Shown: piece by piece, positions 36,549 to 44,667 of the stretch
Layout: each line of letters starts with the position of its first letter
Numbering within the stretch: the first letter of the stretch is position 1
Source: Gemmatimonadota bacterium
GTDB taxonomy: Bacteria > Gemmatimonadota > Gemmatimonadetes > Gemmatimonadales > Gemmatimonadaceae
Direction of reading: 5' to 3'
DNA: 64,000 nucleotides
Assembly: GCA_031127095.1 (NCBI GenBank)
Contig: JARIEX010000001.1
Span: 1 to 64,000 of the forward strand
The notes under the pieces: model-generated
The model's database searches: none
What the model was told of the DNA's origin: nothing
What the model saw: only the letters and a program-made list of their open reading frames with translations
Position numbers and translations under genes: made by a program

Positions 36549-37454
36549 TCAGTCGGCCGCCGGTGGGATGTCCACGAAGCGGCCGCCCTGCAGCCCAGTC
36601 CCGACCTGATGGATGAAGAAGGCCCGCACAGGCTCGTCGTCCTCAAACGCATCCCGGATCATGTTCAGGCCCGTGCAGTGGAAGGCATTGCAGATATCCG
36701 CCCGCATATCCCGGGGCAAAGCGCACCCATCGGAATTCTGAAAGACACACCCGTCAGTGAGGGTGCGCTTGGACAGATAGGCCACGTAGTCGGAGACGAT
36801 GGTCTCGTCGTCCTTGTCGGGGAATCGCTGCAGGTAATGCAGCATCGCGTCGACGCCCAAAAAGGCGTGCTCTTTCCCCCGTCCGCAGCAGTGCCCGCGG
36901 CAGGCGGCGCACCCCGCACCGAGTACCGCCATCTGCCGCTGCGCCTGCACGGTCGGCGTCGGTTCAGTCGCCGGTGGCCGGTAGGTTGGCGGCAGTTCAC
37001 CGCGCGCCAACCAGCCGCGCGCTTCCGCCAGGTGTGCGCGAAGACTCACCTCGAACAGTGCGCGACGACGGCGCGGCAACGCCGATACGCGACGGGTGTT
37101 TTTCGGAATCACCGACACCCGGTAACTCTCGACGGCTCCCGACGGCACACCGTCGCGCGCCGCACGCACCCGCCGCTGCGTGTGGGCCGAGACGACCAGC
37201 GCGGCATGCGCGGCACGCGCGGCCGCCTGCGGGCGATCCACCGCGACGGTCTTCGCACAGGCATAGCGGCCACAGTGGCGCGATGCCCGGTGCGCCGGTG
37301 GGATCACACGGCCGCACACGCCGCACTTCAGGTGGTCCGGCACCGCCCGGTACGCCGCCGCGCACGACAGCGAGTCGCACAGCACGTCGTCCCGCCCGCG
37401 CCGCAGAGACAGCGTCGCCTCACAGATGGTGCACAGGTTCGGCGTGTCAGTCAC
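36549..37454 (-). CDS. Cys-rich YkgJ-like metal/iron-sulfur cluster-binding protein
   Basis: 301 residues from a GTG at 37454; an upstream open frame would cover the hairpin after csp, so the start is probably here. It carries many Cys pairs: CTIC, CSLSCAAA, CGVCG, CGRYAC, then CAACRGHCCGRG, CVFQNSDGC and CNAFHC. The second half matches the YkgJ (CxxCxxCC) family of putative zinc or iron-sulfur chelating proteins, and the first half forms zinc-ribbon-like pairs. The partner is unknown. A metal storage or maturation role is only inferred from the Cys pattern. Confidence 0.75.
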   Translation of the reverse strand: MTDTPNLCTICEATLSLRRGRDDVLCDSLSCAAAYRAVPDHLKCGVCGRVIPPAHRASRHCGRYACAKTVAVDRPQAAARAAHAALVVSAHTQRRVRAARDGVPSGAVESYRVSVIPKNTRRVSALPRRRRALFEVSLRAHLAEARGWLARGELPPTYRPPATEPTPTVQAQRQMAVLGAGCAACRGHCCGRGKEHAFLGVDAMLHYLQRFPDKDDETIVSDYVAYLSKRTLTDGCVFQNSDGCALPRDMRADICNAFHCTGLNMIRDAFEDDEPVRAFFIHQVGTGLQGGRFVDIPPAAD

Positions 37455-37510
37455 AAACGGCTCCGGCAGGCGAGGCGAACGGGGGATGATGGAGCAATCT
37501 GGCCCCCCAC

Positions 37511-37551
37511 TGCACAGAGGGCCACCAGCATCGCTGGTGGCCCTCTGTGCA
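37511..37551 (-). terminator. Hairpin downstream of cold-shock gene
   Basis: Perfect 19-bp inverted repeat (TGCACAGAGGGCCACCAGC and its complement) with a 3-nt loop, between the csp stop and the YkgJ-like start. There is no T-rich tail, so termination may be inefficient. Confidence 0.75.
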
Positions 37552-37571
37552 ACACGATCTCCAGCAGGCAA

Positions 37572-37784
37572 TCAGCCGCGGATCTTGGTCACCTGTTCGG
37601 CGGCCGGACCCTTCTGGCCCTGCACGATGTCGAATTCAACGCGCTCGCCTTCGGCGAGGGTACGGAATCCACCACCCTGAATCGCCGAGTGGTGCACGAA
37701 GCAATCCTTCGAGCCGTCGTCGGGCGTGATGAAACCGAAGCCCTTCGCGTCGTTGAACCACTTCACCTTGCCGGTCGTACGCAT
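37572..37784 (-). CDS. Cold-shock protein (CspA family)
   Basis: 70 residues. RNP-1 and RNP-2 type motifs are GFGFI and CFVHHSAI, with the usual start [14 protein letters not shown]. It is a single OB-fold RNA chaperone. The region to its 5' side contains a consensus promoter about 240 nt upstream of the start codon, implying a long structured leader as in cspA mRNAs. A perfect hairpin follows the stop. Confidence 0.95.
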   Translation of the reverse strand: MRTTGKVKWFNDAKGFGFITPDDGSKDCFVHHSAIQGGGFRTLAEGERVEFDIVQGQKGPAAEQVTKIRG

Positions 37785-38054
37785 GGCACTGTTCCCCTTG
37801 CTGTGTGATCGGAGTCCGGCCCTGCCGTACGCACCGAGCACTCGTGTTGTTCGCGGATGAGCCCCCCGCGTGGGCCGCGGCTGTCGTGCGACAACCGCTC
37901 TGCGTTCGCGTCCGAAAACCTGCCCACGACAAAGGGACCGGCACGCCGCCAGGTCCCCGAAGTCGCCTGCAACGCTCGTGTTGTCCCGCACCGTGGCGCG
38001 GCCCTCATAATTCGAATGCCACCAGACACTAGCGTCAGCTTTTCGGACTGTCAA
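37785..38054 (-). promoter_or_regulatory. csp promoter and long 5' leader
   Basis: On the minus strand, TTGACA (38049-38054) is separated by exactly 17 nt from TAGTGT (38026-38031), an excellent sigma-70 promoter. Transcription would begin near 38019 and give an untranslated leader of about 235 nt before the csp start. The only open frames here are shadows, so this stretch is leader and promoter. Confidence 0.75.
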
Positions 38055-38145
38055 CAGGATTTTTGGGGAAGGCCCCGGGCCGGACGGACGGACGCGCGCG
38101 TGCCGCCGACTGGACGCCCCCGCACGCCACCGCCAGCTTCACGGC

Positions 38146-39147
38146 ATGTCCACTCCCAGGCACTACACCGTCGTCGCCCGCCTCGGCCTCGCCGCGCGCA
38201 TGCTCGCCGCGCGCATGCTCGCCGCGCTCACGCTGGCCGTCGCCTCCGCGGCCCACGCGCAGACGGGCACACCCCCCAGCGCCCCCGCACCGCGCCTCAT
38301 GCGCGCCGGCGACGTGGACACGATCCCGCTGCGCTCGGCCGGACTCCGCATCGCCTACGGCGCCGACTCGCTGCAGTTCGGCGAGCTGCGCCTCCCCCCC
38401 AACACCGCCCCCGGCACCCGCGCGCCCCTCGCCATCATCATTCACGGCGGCTGTTGGCTCTCCCGCTACGCCTCCGTGCGGAACAGCGCCCCGCTGGCCG
38501 ATGCGCTCGCGGCCAGTGGGGTCGCCACCTGGAACGTGGAATACCGCCGCTACGATCACCCGGGGGGTGGCTGGCCCGGCACCTTCCGCGACGTTGCCGA
38601 CGCCGCCGACTACGTGCGCACCCTGGCGAGCCGGTACCCGGTAGACACCTCGCGCATCGTCGTCGCCGGACACTCTGCCGGCGGCCACCTCGCCCTCTGG
38701 CTGGCTACGCGTCACGCGCTCGACGTCACCAGTCCGCTGGCTGGCGGCACGCCCCTGCCCCTCCGCGGCGTCGTGTCGGTGGGGGGCATTGCCGATCTGG
38801 CCGAGTTCTACACGCGCGAACGCGCTACCTGCGGTAACCCGGCCGTGGAATCGCTGCTGGGGGCCGCGCCCGATAGCGTGCCGGCACGGCTTCGTGATGC
38901 CTCCCCGCGCGAACGTCTGCCCCTGGGCACCCCCAGCGTCCACGTGGCCGGCGATCGTGACTTCATTGCGCCCGTGGAGGTCCGCGACCGCTTCGTTGCG
39001 GCCGCCCGCGCGCGCGGCGACAGCGCGTGGGTCGTGACCGTGCCGGGCGACGGCCACTTCGAAGCCATGACGCCGTACAAGGCAGCCGGGCGCGCCGTCA
39101 TCAACGCCGTGCGGGCCATGCTTGCGCTGCCGCCTGTCGCTCCGTGA
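38146..39147 (+). CDS. Secreted alpha/beta-hydrolase (esterase/DPP-like)
   Basis: 333 residues. A signal peptide is followed by the oxyanion motif IIIHGGCWLS, the nucleophile motif VVAGHSAGGHLALW, an acid in HVAGDRDFIAP and the histidine in PGDGHFEAM, a complete Ser-Asp-His triad. It is like the carboxylesterase/BD-FAE family that deacetylates small esters. A 15-nt unit is duplicated exactly at 38191-38220, lengthening the signal peptide by five residues (RMLAARMLAA). The real start could also be ATG 38200 or 38215. Confidence 0.85.
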   Translation: MSTPRHYTVVARLGLAARMLAARMLAALTLAVASAAHAQTGTPPSAPAPRLMRAGDVDTIPLRSAGLRIAYGADSLQFGELRLPPNTAPGTRAPLAIIIHGGCWLSRYASVRNSAPLADALAASGVATWNVEYRRYDHPGGGWPGTFRDVADAADYVRTLASRYPVDTSRIVVAGHSAGGHLALWLATRHALDVTSPLAGGTPLPLRGVVSVGGIADLAEFYTRERATCGNPAVESLLGAAPDSVPARLRDASPRERLPLGTPSVHVAGDRDFIAPVEVRDRFVAAARARGDSAWVVTVPGDGHFEAMTPYKAAGRAVINAVRAMLALPPVAP

Positions 39148-39258
39148 TGCGGCGCCGACCAGCTCCGGCGTCCCTGACGTCGCTTCGGTGTGCCCCGGTG
39201 GCCTTTACAGGCGGCGCCGGCACCGGCAACATCAAGGTGTCCCTCAACCGGAGTGCTC

Positions 39259-39438
39259 ATGAAGGATTCACAGCTCAAGGCGTTGCTCAGAAAGACGGCC
39301 GCCAAGGCGTCGCAGCAGAAGAAGCCCTCCCGCAGCCTGTTCGACCCCACGCTCGAGGCCACGCGCGGCAAGACCGAGCCGTTGGAAGGGTCCGAAGCGG
39401 AAGGCATTTTCAAGGAAATGAAGCGCCGCGAATTCTGA
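39259..39438 (+). CDS. Small basic protein of unknown function
   Basis: 59 residues, basic N-terminal half and acidic C-terminal half (MKDSQLKALLRKTAAK and EGIFKEMKRREF). A Shine-Dalgarno GGAG lies 7 nt before the ATG. No recognisable domain; it is probably translated with the following lipoprotein, with which it overlaps at CTGA. Confidence 0.6.
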   Translation: MKDSQLKALLRKTAAKASQQKKPSRSLFDPTLEATRGKTEPLEGSEAEGIFKEMKRREF

Positions 39439-39926
39439 CGCCCACCAGACGTCCCGCCCTTGCCCTCGCCGCGCTCCTCGCCGCCGGGGCATGCGCCGAT
39501 CAACCCGCCGCGAAAGCCGTCGACCGCGCGGCGGCCGACACCGTCACGGTGGAGGGCCGCTGGTCCGACAGCGTCACGAGCGAATCCGGCTACGTGGCGC
39601 GCTACGTGAACGGCACGCTCGCGGTCATCGAGGAGCAGATGACGTTCACCGACGGCATGCGCTCGTCGCGTGCGTACTTCTACGACGACCGCGTCGCGCT
39701 CACCCGCATCGTCGACGATCGTCGGCTCATGGCCGCGTCGGGCAACAGCACGCCGACCATGCTGCACGCGCGGCTGAACGTCTACCTGAGCGGACACACG
39801 GTCGACTCCGCCATCAAGACCGTGGACCTCGGCGCGAAACCCGTACAGCCGTACGATATCGAGAACCTGCGCCGGCACGAGCGCGAGATTTTCGCGCGGG
39901 TTGCCAAGACACTCGTCGCCCCCTGA
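39435..39926 (+). CDS. Small lipoprotein, unknown function (probable CTG start)
   Basis: The coding frame after 39420 has no ATG, GTG or TTG start before the signal sequence. The only plausible start is CTG at 39435, overlapping the upstream TGA stop (CTGA), which gives 163 residues with a lipobox (ALLAAGAC). The mature part is mostly beta with no known family. Translational coupling to the small upstream protein is likely. An alternative is that a frameshift or sequence error hides a normal start. Confidence 0.55.
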   Translation: MTPTRRPALALAALLAAGACADQPAAKAVDRAAADTVTVEGRWSDSVTSESGYVARYVNGTLAVIEEQMTFTDGMRSSRAYFYDDRVALTRIVDDRRLMAASGNSTPTMLHARLNVYLSGHTVDSAIKTVDLGAKPVQPYDIENLRRHEREIFARVAKTLVAP

Positions 39927-39939
39927 CCGACCGCGCACG

Positions 39940-42357
39940 ATGACCGACTTCGAAACACTGGGCGCCTTCTACCTCGGCAAGCACTACGACCTCGCCGCGC
40001 GCGTGCGGCGTGACGAGTTCGTGCTCTACGATGCGAAGGATCTCACCACGCATGCCGTGATCATCGGCATGACCGGCAGCGGCAAGACCGGTCTCGGCGT
40101 CGGGCTCATCGAGGAGGCGCTGATCGATCACATCCCCGTCATCGCGATCGATCCGAAGGGTGATCTCGGCAACCTCGCGCTGCGATTCCCGTCGCTGGCG
40201 CCGGCCGACTTCCGACCGTGGGTGGATCCGCAGCAGGCGGCCAACGCCGGACTCTCCGCCGAGGAGTTTGCCGCGAAGCAGGCGATGCTCTGGAAAGACG
40301 GACTCGCCGGCTGGGGCCAGGACGGCGCGCGCATTCAGCGACTCGCCGACGCCGCCGATGTCACCATCTACACGCCAGGCAGCACCGCCGGTCAGCCGCT
40401 GTCACTCCTCAAAGCGTTCGTGGCGCCGCCGCCGGTCATCCGCGACGACACCGAAGCGATGCAGGAGCGCGTCGAGGCCACCGCCACGAGCGTGCTCGCC
40501 CTGCTGGGCATTGACGGCGATCCCATCTCGAGCCGCGAGCACATTCTGCTCGCGAACCTGTTGCACGCGTCGTGGAGCGACGGCCGCGATCTCGATCTCG
40601 CCGGCCTGATCGGCGGGATCCAGTCGCCGCCGTTCCACACCGTCGGCGTCATGCCGCTCGACACGGTGTTTCCGCCGAAGGACCGCACCGCGTTCGCCAT
40701 GAAGCTCAACAATCTGTTGGCGGCGCCGGGCTTCCAGACGTGGATGCAAGGCGAGCCGCTCGATACCGCAACGCTGTTGTACGACGCGCACGGCAAGCCG
40801 AAGGGCTCGATCGTATCCATCGCGCATCTCGGGGACGCCGAGCGCATGTTCTTTGTGACGCTGCTGCTGGCCGACATCCTTGCGTGGGTGCGCACGCAGC
40901 CGGGCACCGGCTCGTTGCGGGCAATCCTCTACATCGACGAACTATTCGGCTACATGCCACCGGTGGAAAACCCACCGTCGAAACGGCTGCTGCTCACGCT
41001 GCTCAAGCAGGCCCGCGCCTACGGACTCGGCGTCGTACTGGCCACGCAAAATCCGGTGGATCTGGATTATCGCGGCCTCTCGAACACCGGCACCTGGTTC
41101 ATCGGCCGCCTGCAGACGGAACGTGACAAGATGCGCGTGATGGAAGGACTCGAAGGCGCGTCCGGCGGACAGCCCTTTGACAAGTCCGCCATGGAACAGA
41201 CGATCGCCGGACTCGGCAAACGCGTGTTCCTCATGCACAGCGTGCATGAGTCGGCGCCGATCACCTTCGAGACGCGTTGGACGATGTCGTATCTCGCCGG
41301 TCCCATGACGCGCGAGCAGATCAGGACGCTCAGCGCACGCACCGGTGCTGCACCCGCCGCCGCACCCGCCGCCGCACCCACTTCGCCAACCGCCGCTGGG
41401 AGCGTGGCCGCACGTCACCCGTCGGCGTCGCAGCAGGCGCCCGTGTTGCCAGCGGATATTCCGCAGTACTTCCTCCCGGTGCACGCCGATGGCGCCCCGG
41501 TCACGTACCGCCCGGCCGTCCTGGGGCTGGCCGACGTGTCCTTTGCCAGTACGAAGTACGGTGTCACCGAGCAACGTCGCGTAGCGCTGCTGGCCACGAT
41601 GGACGATGGTCCGATCACGATCGCGTGGGATGGTGCGGAGCGGATTGAACTGGATCCGTCCGCGCTCGAGCGCGCGCCGATCGACGGAGCCACCTACGCC
41701 GCGTTACCGAAGACCGCGTCGAATCCGAAGAGCTATCCCGCGTGGAGCAAGGCGTTCCAGAAGTGGATCGTCACCACCGAAATGGTGTCGCTGTTTCGGA
41801 GCACCACGCTCAAGCAGTGCTCGAACGTCGGCGAGTCGGAGCGGGATTTCCGGATTCGCCTGCAGGTACTGGCGCGCGAAGACCGGGACCGGCGCATCGA
41901 GACGCTGCGCGGCAAGTACGCCACCAAGTTTGCGACCCTGCAGGAGCGCCTGCGTCGCGCAGAACAGACCGTGCAGCGTGAGCAGGCGCAGGCGTCGCAG
42001 GCCAAGATGGATACCGCCATCTCGGTGGGAGGCGCGATTCTCGGCGCGTTCTTCGGGCGCGGCCGGATCTCCGCCGGCGCGATCAGCCGGGTCGGCACCG
42101 CCGCGCGGGGCGCTGGGCGTGCCGCGCAGCAGCAGGGAGACGTGACCCGCGCCAGTGAGAGCCTGCAGGCGATCGAGGCGCAGTACGCCGAGCTGGAAGC
42201 GGCACTGCAAGCCGATGTCGATGCCCTGGGCGGTGCGTACGATGCGCAGCAGGAAACGCTCGAGGCCATTCCCATCAAGGCGAAGAGCGGCGACGTGCAC
42301 GTGCAGCTCGTGGCGTTGGTGTGGGTGCCGTCTCCGGCGCCGTCACGCCTCGCGTGA
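39940..42357 (+). CDS. HerA/FtsK-like ATPase
   Basis: 805 residues. Walker A GMTGSGKTGLG near residue 45 and Walker B LYIDELFGYMPP place it in the HerA/DUF87-type AAA ATPases. These form hexameric rings that drive DNA or protein translocation. It has a coiled-coil-like segment near residue 650-690 and a Gly-rich patch. No NurA nuclease gene is adjacent, so a HerA-NurA DNA-end processing role is not supported here. The first gene of its group lies 13 nt downstream of the lipoprotein. Confidence 0.82.
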   Translation: MTDFETLGAFYLGKHYDLAARVRRDEFVLYDAKDLTTHAVIIGMTGSGKTGLGVGLIEEALIDHIPVIAIDPKGDLGNLALRFPSLAPADFRPWVDPQQAANAGLSAEEFAAKQAMLWKDGLAGWGQDGARIQRLADAADVTIYTPGSTAGQPLSLLKAFVAPPPVIRDDTEAMQERVEATATSVLALLGIDGDPISSREHILLANLLHASWSDGRDLDLAGLIGGIQSPPFHTVGVMPLDTVFPPKDRTAFAMKLNNLLAAPGFQTWMQGEPLDTATLLYDAHGKPKGSIVSIAHLGDAERMFFVTLLLADILAWVRTQPGTGSLRAILYIDELFGYMPPVENPPSKRLLLTLLKQARAYGLGVVLATQNPVDLDYRGLSNTGTWFIGRLQTERDKMRVMEGLEGASGGQPFDKSAMEQTIAGLGKRVFLMHSVHESAPITFETRWTMSYLAGPMTREQIRTLSARTGAAPAAAPAAAPTSPTAAGSVAARHPSASQQAPVLPADIPQYFLPVHADGAPVTYRPAVLGLADVSFASTKYGVTEQRRVALLATMDDGPITIAWDGAERIELDPSALERAPIDGATYAALPKTASNPKSYPAWSKAFQKWIVTTEMVSLFRSTTLKQCSNVGESERDFRIRLQVLAREDRDRRIETLRGKYATKFATLQERLRRAEQTVQREQAQASQAKMDTAISVGGAILGAFFGRGRISAGAISRVGTAARGAGRAAQQQGDVTRASESLQAIEAQYAELEAALQADVDALGGAYDAQQETLEAIPIKAKSGDVHVQLVALVWVPSPAPSRLA

Positions 42358-42369
42358 CGGCCGGCCACC

Positions 42370-43197
42370 TCAGCGCGTGGGGCGCTGCGCGTTCAACGAC
42401 CAGTCGAACGGGATTTCCCGCATCCCGAAACGCCCGGACTCCAGCCGTGTTTTCGTGTCGCCATCAAACCACGCGGCCAGAAATGCCCCCAGCTCCGCCC
42501 GCGAATTGCCGAAGTCGGCGCGGTAATACGTGAAAATCGGACTGAGCCGCGGAAGTTTCACCGCGATCTGATTTTTCGTGGTATCCCGCAGAAAACGACG
42601 GCCCTGATCGAACAGCTGCCGTTCGAGCGCCGCCCCCGTATACGCCTCCGCGCGCAGCGGTGGGCTGCCCTTCGACGCCGCGACGAGCGCGAAATGAATG
42701 CGGGGATCGTGGAATTCCCGGCGCAGAATCCGGTGTTCCACATCGTCGAGCGTCAGACGGCGTCCCGCCGCGCGCACGAGCGGCTCGCTCCACGGCCCCT
42801 TGAGGCGCAGCACGCCGAACGTCCGGTTGATCTGGCGGATGCTTTCGCGTTCACCGTGCGCGACGATCAGCTGGATCGTGTAGGCGTTGTACGCATTCAG
42901 CCAGAACGCCAGCCGCTCGTGCTCATCCGCGCCGTCCAGCGAGGCGCGCTCGAGCAGCGTGAGGTAGCGACGGAATGACGGAGCCCGCCGGAACGCATCG
43001 TAGTCCACCAACCCATCGGCCACGTGCGCGCGCAGCAAGGCGTCGAATGCCGAGTGGTCGATGGTGACGCGGGCGGCGGGGGCCGCGGCCTGACCTGCCA
43101 CCGCCCCGGGGACCGACACGCCGGACGCCACCACGACGAGCGCGGCGAACGCCCAACGGCGACTGATGGCGAAGACGCTGCGCAGCGGGAGGACCAT
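42370..43197 (-). CDS. DUF547 exported protein
   Basis: 275 residues with a signal peptide (AALVVVASGVSVPGAVAG) and the DUF547 core, which includes AFWLNAYNAYTIQLI, FGVLRLKGPWS, DDVEHRILRREFHDPRIHFALVAASKGSPPLR. The ATG at 43197 is used because the upstream starts would overlap the divergent gene at 43214. The family is of unknown function and often membrane-associated. Confidence 0.85.
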   Translation of the reverse strand: MVLPLRSVFAISRRWAFAALVVVASGVSVPGAVAGQAAAPAARVTIDHSAFDALLRAHVADGLVDYDAFRRAPSFRRYLTLLERASLDGADEHERLAFWLNAYNAYTIQLIVAHGERESIRQINRTFGVLRLKGPWSEPLVRAAGRRLTLDDVEHRILRREFHDPRIHFALVAASKGSPPLRAEAYTGAALERQLFDQGRRFLRDTTKNQIAVKLPRLSPIFTYYRADFGNSRAELGAFLAAWFDGDTKTRLESGRFGMREIPFDWSLNAQRPTR

Positions 43198-43213
43198 GCT
43201 GTATAGTACGCGC

Positions 43214-43525
43214 ATGAGCACCGACTGGTTGCTGGGCATTTGGCGCCTCATGCGCGCCGACGTGACACTCGACTTCGCCCCGGGTGTGCGCATGGAATTT
43301 CTGGCCGGCGGCGTGCTGCAGTATCACGTCGACGTCGGCGGGACCGATCAGATGGTCGAACTCGTGTACCGGGTTGAGGGCGACGTGCTGCACACCGAGA
43401 ATCCGGCGGCACCGCACTCCATGCAGGTCCGGATCGAGCACGGCGTGGGCGACGTCCTGCTGCTGGACTTCGCGGGCGCACAGGCGATGCTGGTGCGCGA
43501 AGTACCGCTCACGCCGCGGGACTGA
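43214..43525 (+). CDS. Small lipocalin-like beta protein, unknown
   Basis: 103 residues, all-beta pattern (LLGIWRLMRADVTLDFAPG, FLAGGVLQYHVD, VELVYRVEGDVLHTEN) reminiscent of lipocalin-like DUF domains. It starts 17 nt from the divergent DUF547 start. No catalytic motif. Confidence 0.55.
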   Translation: MSTDWLLGIWRLMRADVTLDFAPGVRMEFLAGGVLQYHVDVGGTDQMVELVYRVEGDVLHTENPAAPHSMQVRIEHGVGDVLLLDFAGAQAMLVREVPLTPRD

Positions 43526-43548
43526 GAGCGCACGACCCGCGCCCCCGC

Positions 43549-43839
43549 TTACGGCCCGTACACCACCGGAGACGTCCCCCGCCGGATGTCACGCGCCCCG
43601 AACGCCACCCCGGAGCCGACAGCCATCCCCGCTGTCAGCGCGGTCCCGATGCCCACCAGCGGCAGGACGCCGGCCACTACGGTCCCCACCAGAAACACGG
43701 CGCCGCCGGCCGCCCACGGGGCCATCGCGCGCTGCACCGCTTCGACATAGCGCAGGCGGTTGCGCACGAACCGGCGCGTGGAACCGTGCAGGATGATGGC
43801 CAGCACGGTGGAGAGCACGAACGAGATGATGAAGAACAT
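43549..43839 (-). CDS. Small membrane protein, two transmembrane segments
   Basis: 96 residues with hydrophobic segments at residues 2-17 and about 45-76, and a basic cytoplasmic loop between them. A strong Shine-Dalgarno (GGAGG) lies 6-10 nt before the ATG. No family recognised. It lies between the lipocalin-like gene and the DUF4412 gene. Confidence 0.65.
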   Translation of the reverse strand: MFFIISFVLSTVLAIILHGSTRRFVRNRLRYVEAVQRAMAPWAAGGAVFLVGTVVAGVLPLVGIGTALTAGMAVGSGVAFGARDIRRGTSPVVYGP

Positions 43840-43960
43840 CGGATCCTCCAGAGAAGGCGGGCGCGCGGCAACGGGGAGCCACGCACCCTCTCCCGTCCCT
43901 ACCGGGACAGCATGCGGGAGGTTTCAGCGCCGTCTCCCGCCGTGTGGACCACGCGCGCCG

Positions 43961-44656
43961 CTAGGGCCGCCGTGGCATGGCCATTTTCGTGTACGAGGGC
44001 GGGACCGCGAAGAGCGCGTTATCCAGGCGCTGCGGCGCGATCTTCACCACCTCGATCGGCACGGAGCCGTCCGCCATGGTGATCCGCAACGGAAACCCGT
44101 CCTCGGCCATCAGCATGCGTTGCCACGTCGGGGCCGCGCCCTGCGCCATCGCCGCCATCGGATTCACGTAGCGCCCCAGTCCCTTCGCGAGACACAGGTC
44201 AATCGTTTGTGCCGCGCTGACCATCTGCACGTGCTCGCACGAATACCCGGCGATGGTTTCGGTGCGGCCGGTACGCGTGACTTTCACGTCGGCTGGTGGT
44301 GCGGCCTCAGGCGTCGACGCCATGGCTCCCATTGGCATCTCCATGTACGCGCGCTGCGCCGCCATCAGGATGAACAGCGTCCGCTCCGGCGGTACCATCA
44401 GCATGGACATGCCGCCCGTCGGCCCGCGCATGTTCACCCGCACCGCGCCGTTCCGCACGAGGTACTCGAGTTCCTGCCCCGGACGCGGCGCTTGCCCGGC
44501 CCCCGCCGCACCACGGGGCGCGGCGGCGGCCACCCGCATGGTCACCACGCCTTCAAACGTCTGCGCCACCAGCGGGCGCACCGGCAGGATGGCCGGCACC
44601 AGCACCGACAGCACGACCACCGTGCGCCGCGCCACTCTCCGCCACGACACCGTCAT
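43961..44656 (-). CDS. DUF4412-like exported protein
   Basis: 231 residues, signal peptide (VVLSVLVPAILPVRPLVAQ), then a region resembling DUF4412 with EYLVRNGAVRVNM and PIEVVKIAPQRLDNALF. Such proteins usually sit with outer-membrane genes. It starts 11 nt after the stop of the aminotransferase, so an operon is likely. The ATG at 44656 begins directly after the stop of the preceding gene. Confidence 0.7.
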   Translation of the reverse strand: MTVSWRRVARRTVVVLSVLVPAILPVRPLVAQTFEGVVTMRVAAAAPRGAAGAGQAPRPGQELEYLVRNGAVRVNMRGPTGGMSMLMVPPERTLFILMAAQRAYMEMPMGAMASTPEAAPPADVKVTRTGRTETIAGYSCEHVQMVSAAQTIDLCLAKGLGRYVNPMAAMAQGAAPTWQRMLMAEDGFPLRITMADGSVPIEVVKIAPQRLDNALFAVPPSYTKMAMPRRP

Positions 44657-44667
44657 CCCATCCCCGC

